Below are positions 12,889-15,215 of a stretch of DNA of 15,215 nt, in pieces. Positions within the stretch are counted from its first letter, which is position 1. The number at the start of each line of letters is the position of its first letter. The stretch is from the NCBI GenBank assembly GCA_937950565.1, contig CALFCS010000129.1, positions 1 to 15,215 on the forward strand, given 5' to 3'. A program made the translations under genes and the position numbers. This stretch comes from an uncultured Lachnospiraceae bacterium (GTDB lineage: Bacteria > Bacillota > Clostridia > Lachnospirales > Lachnospiraceae). The notes below the pieces were generated by a model. That model did no database searches, was not told where the DNA came from, and was given only the letters and a program-made list of their open reading frames with translations.

Positions 12889-14352
12889 ATGAAATACTCA
12901 ATTAAACGGCAGATGACGGCGCTGTTCATAGGACTTGTAGTGTGTCTTCTTCTGGCGCTTCTGATTATCAATGTAAGATTTCTTGAGCCTTATTATATCA
13001 GCAATAAGGAAACTGCCTTTGTTCATATGTATGAGGAATTGAAAGAGGCGATGGAAGAGGATACGATAGAGAGCCGGGAGGTATCGGATATACTTCGGCA
13101 GCTTGCAGAGAAAAATAACATTTCATTTCTTGTAATAGATGAAGATAACGGACGGGTAGTGACAAATGTTCACGATATGGATGCGCTTGAAAACCAGCTG
13201 CGGGGTTATCGGCTCGATCAGGCACAGAAGAGCAGCAAGATATTGGACAAGACGGAGGATTACAGCCTTGCACAGTCCAGGGATCCCTGGAATCAGAATG
13301 AATATATAGAAATGTGGGGGAGATTTGAGGAGGGAAGCCTGTTCCTGTTAAGGAGTCCTCTCGCAAGTATTCGGGAAAGTGCGGACATGTCCAATCGGTT
13401 TTTGATATATGTTGGCTGTGTTGCACTGGTAATTTGTATCGGTCTTGTATGGTATTTTTCAAAGAAGCTGACAGAACCGATTCTGGAGCTTGCTGCATTG
13501 TCAGATAAGATGGCGGATTTGGATTTTGACGCAAAATATACGAGCGGAGGCTCGAATGAAATCGGTGAGCTGGGAGCGAATTTTAATCGGATGTCGGAGA
13601 AACTCGAAAGTACGATATCCGAGCTGAAACGGGCGAACAATAACCTCCAGAAGGATATTGAGCGGAAAGAGAAGCTGGAGCAGATGCGAAGCGAGTTCAT
13701 GGGAAATGTATCTCATGAACTGAAGACTCCGATTGCGTTGATTCAGGGTTATGCGGAAGGGCTGAAGGAAGGCGTCAATGAGGATGCCGAGAGCCGGGAA
13801 TTCTACTGTGACGTGATTATAGATGAAGCGGCGAAGATGAACGAAATGGTAAAGAATCTGATGGCGCTCAATCAGTTGGAGTTCGGGGATGAAGAGGTGG
13901 AATTTGAGCGGTTTAATCTGACAGATGTTATAAAAGGAGTGCTTCAAAGTACAGAAATACTTGCCCAGCAGAAAGAAGCGAACGTAATATTCCGTCAGGA
14001 AACACCGGTTTATGTATGGGCGGATGAATTTAAGGTAGAACAGGTAGTCCGCAATTATATCAGCAATGCATACAATCATCTGGACGGGGAGCATGTGATA
14101 GAAATAAAGGTAATTGTGTCGGATGGAAAAGCAAGGGTAACTGTATTTAATACAGGAAAACCGATACCGGAAGATGCGCTTCCACATATCTGGGACAAAT
14201 TCTATAAAGTAGACAAAGCGCATACAAGAGAATATGGAGGAAATGGAATCGGGCTTTCGATTGTAAAAGCGATTATGGAATCTTTCCGCCAGAAATATGG
14301 TGTGAATAATTACGATAATGGAGTCGAATTCTGGTTTGAACTTGATGTGTAG
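12889..14352 (+). CDS. Membrane sensor histidine kinase
   Basis: The 487-residue protein has TM1 at about 8-29, an outer sensing region of about 140 residues, TM2 at about 171-191, a HAMP linker (about 192-247) and a short coiled coil. The HisKA domain has phospho-acceptor H276 in NVSHELKTPIALIQGY. The ATP-binding domain has an N-box with N389 and N393 (NYISNAYNH), FNTGKPIPED in place of the usual DxGxG loop start, and GGNGIGLSIVKAIME as the G2 box. It should autophosphorylate and pass phosphate to D55 of the preceding regulator. GAGGTG (12876-12881) inside the end of the regulator gene serves as its ribosome site, 7 bases before ATG 12889. The outer domain has no motif I recognise, so the signal is unknown. 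Confidence 0.95.
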   Translation: MKYSIKRQMTALFIGLVVCLLLALLIINVRFLEPYYISNKETAFVHMYEELKEAMEEDTIESREVSDILRQLAEKNNISFLVIDEDNGRVVTNVHDMDALENQLRGYRLDQAQKSSKILDKTEDYSLAQSRDPWNQNEYIEMWGRFEEGSLFLLRSPLASIRESADMSNRFLIYVGCVALVICIGLVWYFSKKLTEPILELAALSDKMADLDFDAKYTSGGSNEIGELGANFNRMSEKLESTISELKRANNNLQKDIERKEKLEQMRSEFMGNVSHELKTPIALIQGYAEGLKEGVNEDAESREFYCDVIIDEAAKMNEMVKNLMALNQLEFGDEEVEFERFNLTDVIKGVLQSTEILAQQKEANVIFRQETPVYVWADEFKVEQVVRNYISNAYNHLDGEHVIEIKVIVSDGKARVTVFNTGKPIPEDALPHIWDKFYKVDKAHTREYGGNGIGLSIVKAIMESFRQKYGVNNYDNGVEFWFELDV

Positions 14353-14365
14353 CGACGAAGTTTAT

Positions 14366-14394
14366 TTGACAAAAAAAAGCAAAATGTTTATAAT
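14366..14394 (+). promoter_or_regulatory. Exact-consensus sigma-A promoter of the his genes
   Basis: TTGACA (14366-14371), a 17-base A-rich spacer and TATAAT (14389-14394) match the consensus fully. It starts 14 bases after the kinase stop, and no terminator separates them. Expected transcription start is near 14401, giving a leader of about 47 bases, too short for a T-box. Confidence 0.9.
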
Positions 14395-14447
14395 CAGAAA
14401 CAGCCAAAGATATAGTAAAAATGCTGGTTTATGGGAGAATGGAACAT

Positions 14448-15053
14448 ATGATAGCAATAATCGATTATGATGCGGGCAATATAAAAAGCGTAGAGAAGGC
14501 TCTTAAGCTTCTGAAGCAGGAGGTTGTGATTACCAGGGACAGAGATACGATTCTGGAGGCGGATAAGGTGATTCTCCCGGGTGTCGGGGCATTCGGAGAT
14601 GCCATGGGCAAACTTCGGGAGTATGGACTGGAGGAAGTGATCCGGGAAGTGACGAGGCGTGGGACACCATTCCTTGGTATCTGTCTGGGACTTCAACTTT
14701 TATTTGAAAGGAGTGAGGAGTCTCCGGGGGTAAAAGGACTTGGAATTTTAAAGGGTGAGATTGTCAGAATTCCGGACAGCCCGGGACTTAAGATTCCCCA
14801 TATGGGATGGAATTCTCTTGATTTTCCGAAAAAGGGACGTCTGTTTGGGAATCTTCCAGAAGAGCCATATGTGTATTTTGTACATTCCTATTATCTTCGT
14901 GCAGAGGATGAAAGTATTGTGACAGCAACTACAGAGTATAGTACGCATATTCATGCATCGGTTGAGCAGGGAAATATATTTGCCTGCCAGTTCCATCCGG
15001 AGAAAAGCAGCGATGTAGGTCTTCAGATACTTCAGAATTTTGTGGCAATATAG
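14448..15053 (+). CDS. hisH: Imidazole glycerol phosphate synthase, glutaminase subunit HisH
   Basis: HisH hydrolyses glutamine and channels ammonia to HisF, which forms imidazole glycerol phosphate and AICAR in histidine synthesis. It is a class I glutamine amidotransferase: the oxyanion-strand PGVGAFGDAM lies near residue 49, nucleophile C79 is in GICLGLQLLFE, and H183 and E185 are in HPEKSS, completing the triad. ATG 14448 gives 201 residues starting MIAIIDYDAGNIKSVEKAL, the usual HisH length and start. An upstream in-frame ATG 14421 would add nine unlikely residues. GGGAG (14433-14437) lies 10 bases before the chosen start. hisF follows after 15 bases, so the two subunits are co-transcribed from the promoter at 14366. 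No hisA lies between them. Confidence 0.96.
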   Translation: MIAIIDYDAGNIKSVEKALKLLKQEVVITRDRDTILEADKVILPGVGAFGDAMGKLREYGLEEVIREVTRRGTPFLGICLGLQLLFERSEESPGVKGLGILKGEIVRIPDSPGLKIPHMGWNSLDFPKKGRLFGNLPEEPYVYFVHSYYLRAEDESIVTATTEYSTHIHASVEQGNIFACQFHPEKSSDVGLQILQNFVAI

Positions 15054-15068
15054 ACGGAGGAAAGAAAG

Positions 15069-15215
15069 ATGCATACAAAAAGAATTATTCCATGTCTGGA
15101 TGTAAATAATGGCCGGGTTGTGAAGGGTGTAAATTTTGTTGATTTAAAAGATGCAGGGGATCCGGTAGAAATTGGAAAAGCATATGACAAGGCCGGAGCG
15201 GATGAGCTGGTTTTT
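15069..15215 (+). CDS. hisF: Imidazole glycerol phosphate synthase, cyclase subunit HisF (partial, 3' end outside window)
   Basis: Only the first 49 codons are in the window. The product begins MHTKRIIPCLDVNNGRVVKG, the standard first beta strand of the HisF (beta-alpha)8 barrel, with D11 at the position of the catalytic aspartate of Thermotoga HisF. VNFVDLKDAGDPVEIGKAYDKAGADELVF follows the family closely up to the cut. GGAGG (15056-15060) lies 8 bases before ATG 15069. The gene runs off the window edge and is presumably intact. Confidence 0.95.
   Translation, partial: MHTKRIIPCLDVNNGRVVKGVNFVDLKDAGDPVEIGKAYDKAGADELVF

Noticed and set aside
14421..14447. ATG 14421 as the start of hisH
   Set aside because: It would add nine residues not found in HisH; MIAIIDYDAGN at 14448 is the standard family start.
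14395..14447. T-box or histidine attenuator before hisH
   Set aside because: The leader is only about 47 bases, with no T-box sequence and no run of histidine codons.

Overview
The window looks like chromosomal DNA from a low- to mid-GC, Gram-positive, S-layer-bearing member of the Clostridia, most likely Lachnospiraceae. This rests on AAAGGAGG-type ribosome sites, SLH-domain surface proteins, a one-piece tmRNA, a purine permease of the PbuG/AzgA type, an ECF sigma/Sigma_reg-type anti-sigma pair, and adjacent hisH-hisF. The family placement is an inference from gene style, not a database result.

Region 1 (1-8206) is a tandem cluster of at least three genes for secreted, SLH-anchored surface proteins. 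The first is present only as the last 51 codons of its third SLH repeat. The second (293-5728) is an 1811-residue GH127-type beta-L-arabinofuranosidase with three discoidin-like modules, Ig-like modules and three SLH domains. The third (5936-8206) is an SLH-anchored zinc metallopeptidase whose active site matches anthrax lethal factor and Pro-Pro endopeptidases (peptidase family M34), joined to its cell-wall anchor by 13 perfect VDPDP repeats. The coding ends, 3' flanks, promoter regions and ribosome sites of neighbouring genes are near-copies of one another. The second intergenic copy carries 75 extra bases holding an intrinsic terminator, bounded by a TTAAA direct repeat.

Region 2 (8207-8716) holds the tmRNA gene ssrA. 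It has an exact-consensus sigma-A promoter, an unusual long leader hairpin, a proteolysis tag reading ADENLAYAA and an intrinsic terminator.

Region 3 (8717-10277) is a single purine-base permease gene with its own terminator.

Region 4 (10315-14352) is a signalling block. An ECF sigma factor, preceded by a likely autoregulatory promoter (AAC-N16-CGT), is followed by its membrane anti-sigma factor. Then comes an OmpR-type response regulator with its sensor histidine kinase. No terminator is seen between the pairs.

Region 5 (14366-end) starts a histidine biosynthesis operon behind an exact-consensus promoter: hisH complete, hisF cut by the window edge.

The most interesting part is the modular surface-protein cluster, in particular the lethal-factor/PPEP-like peptidase displayed on a Pro-Asp repeat stalk beside a cell-surface arabinofuranosidase.
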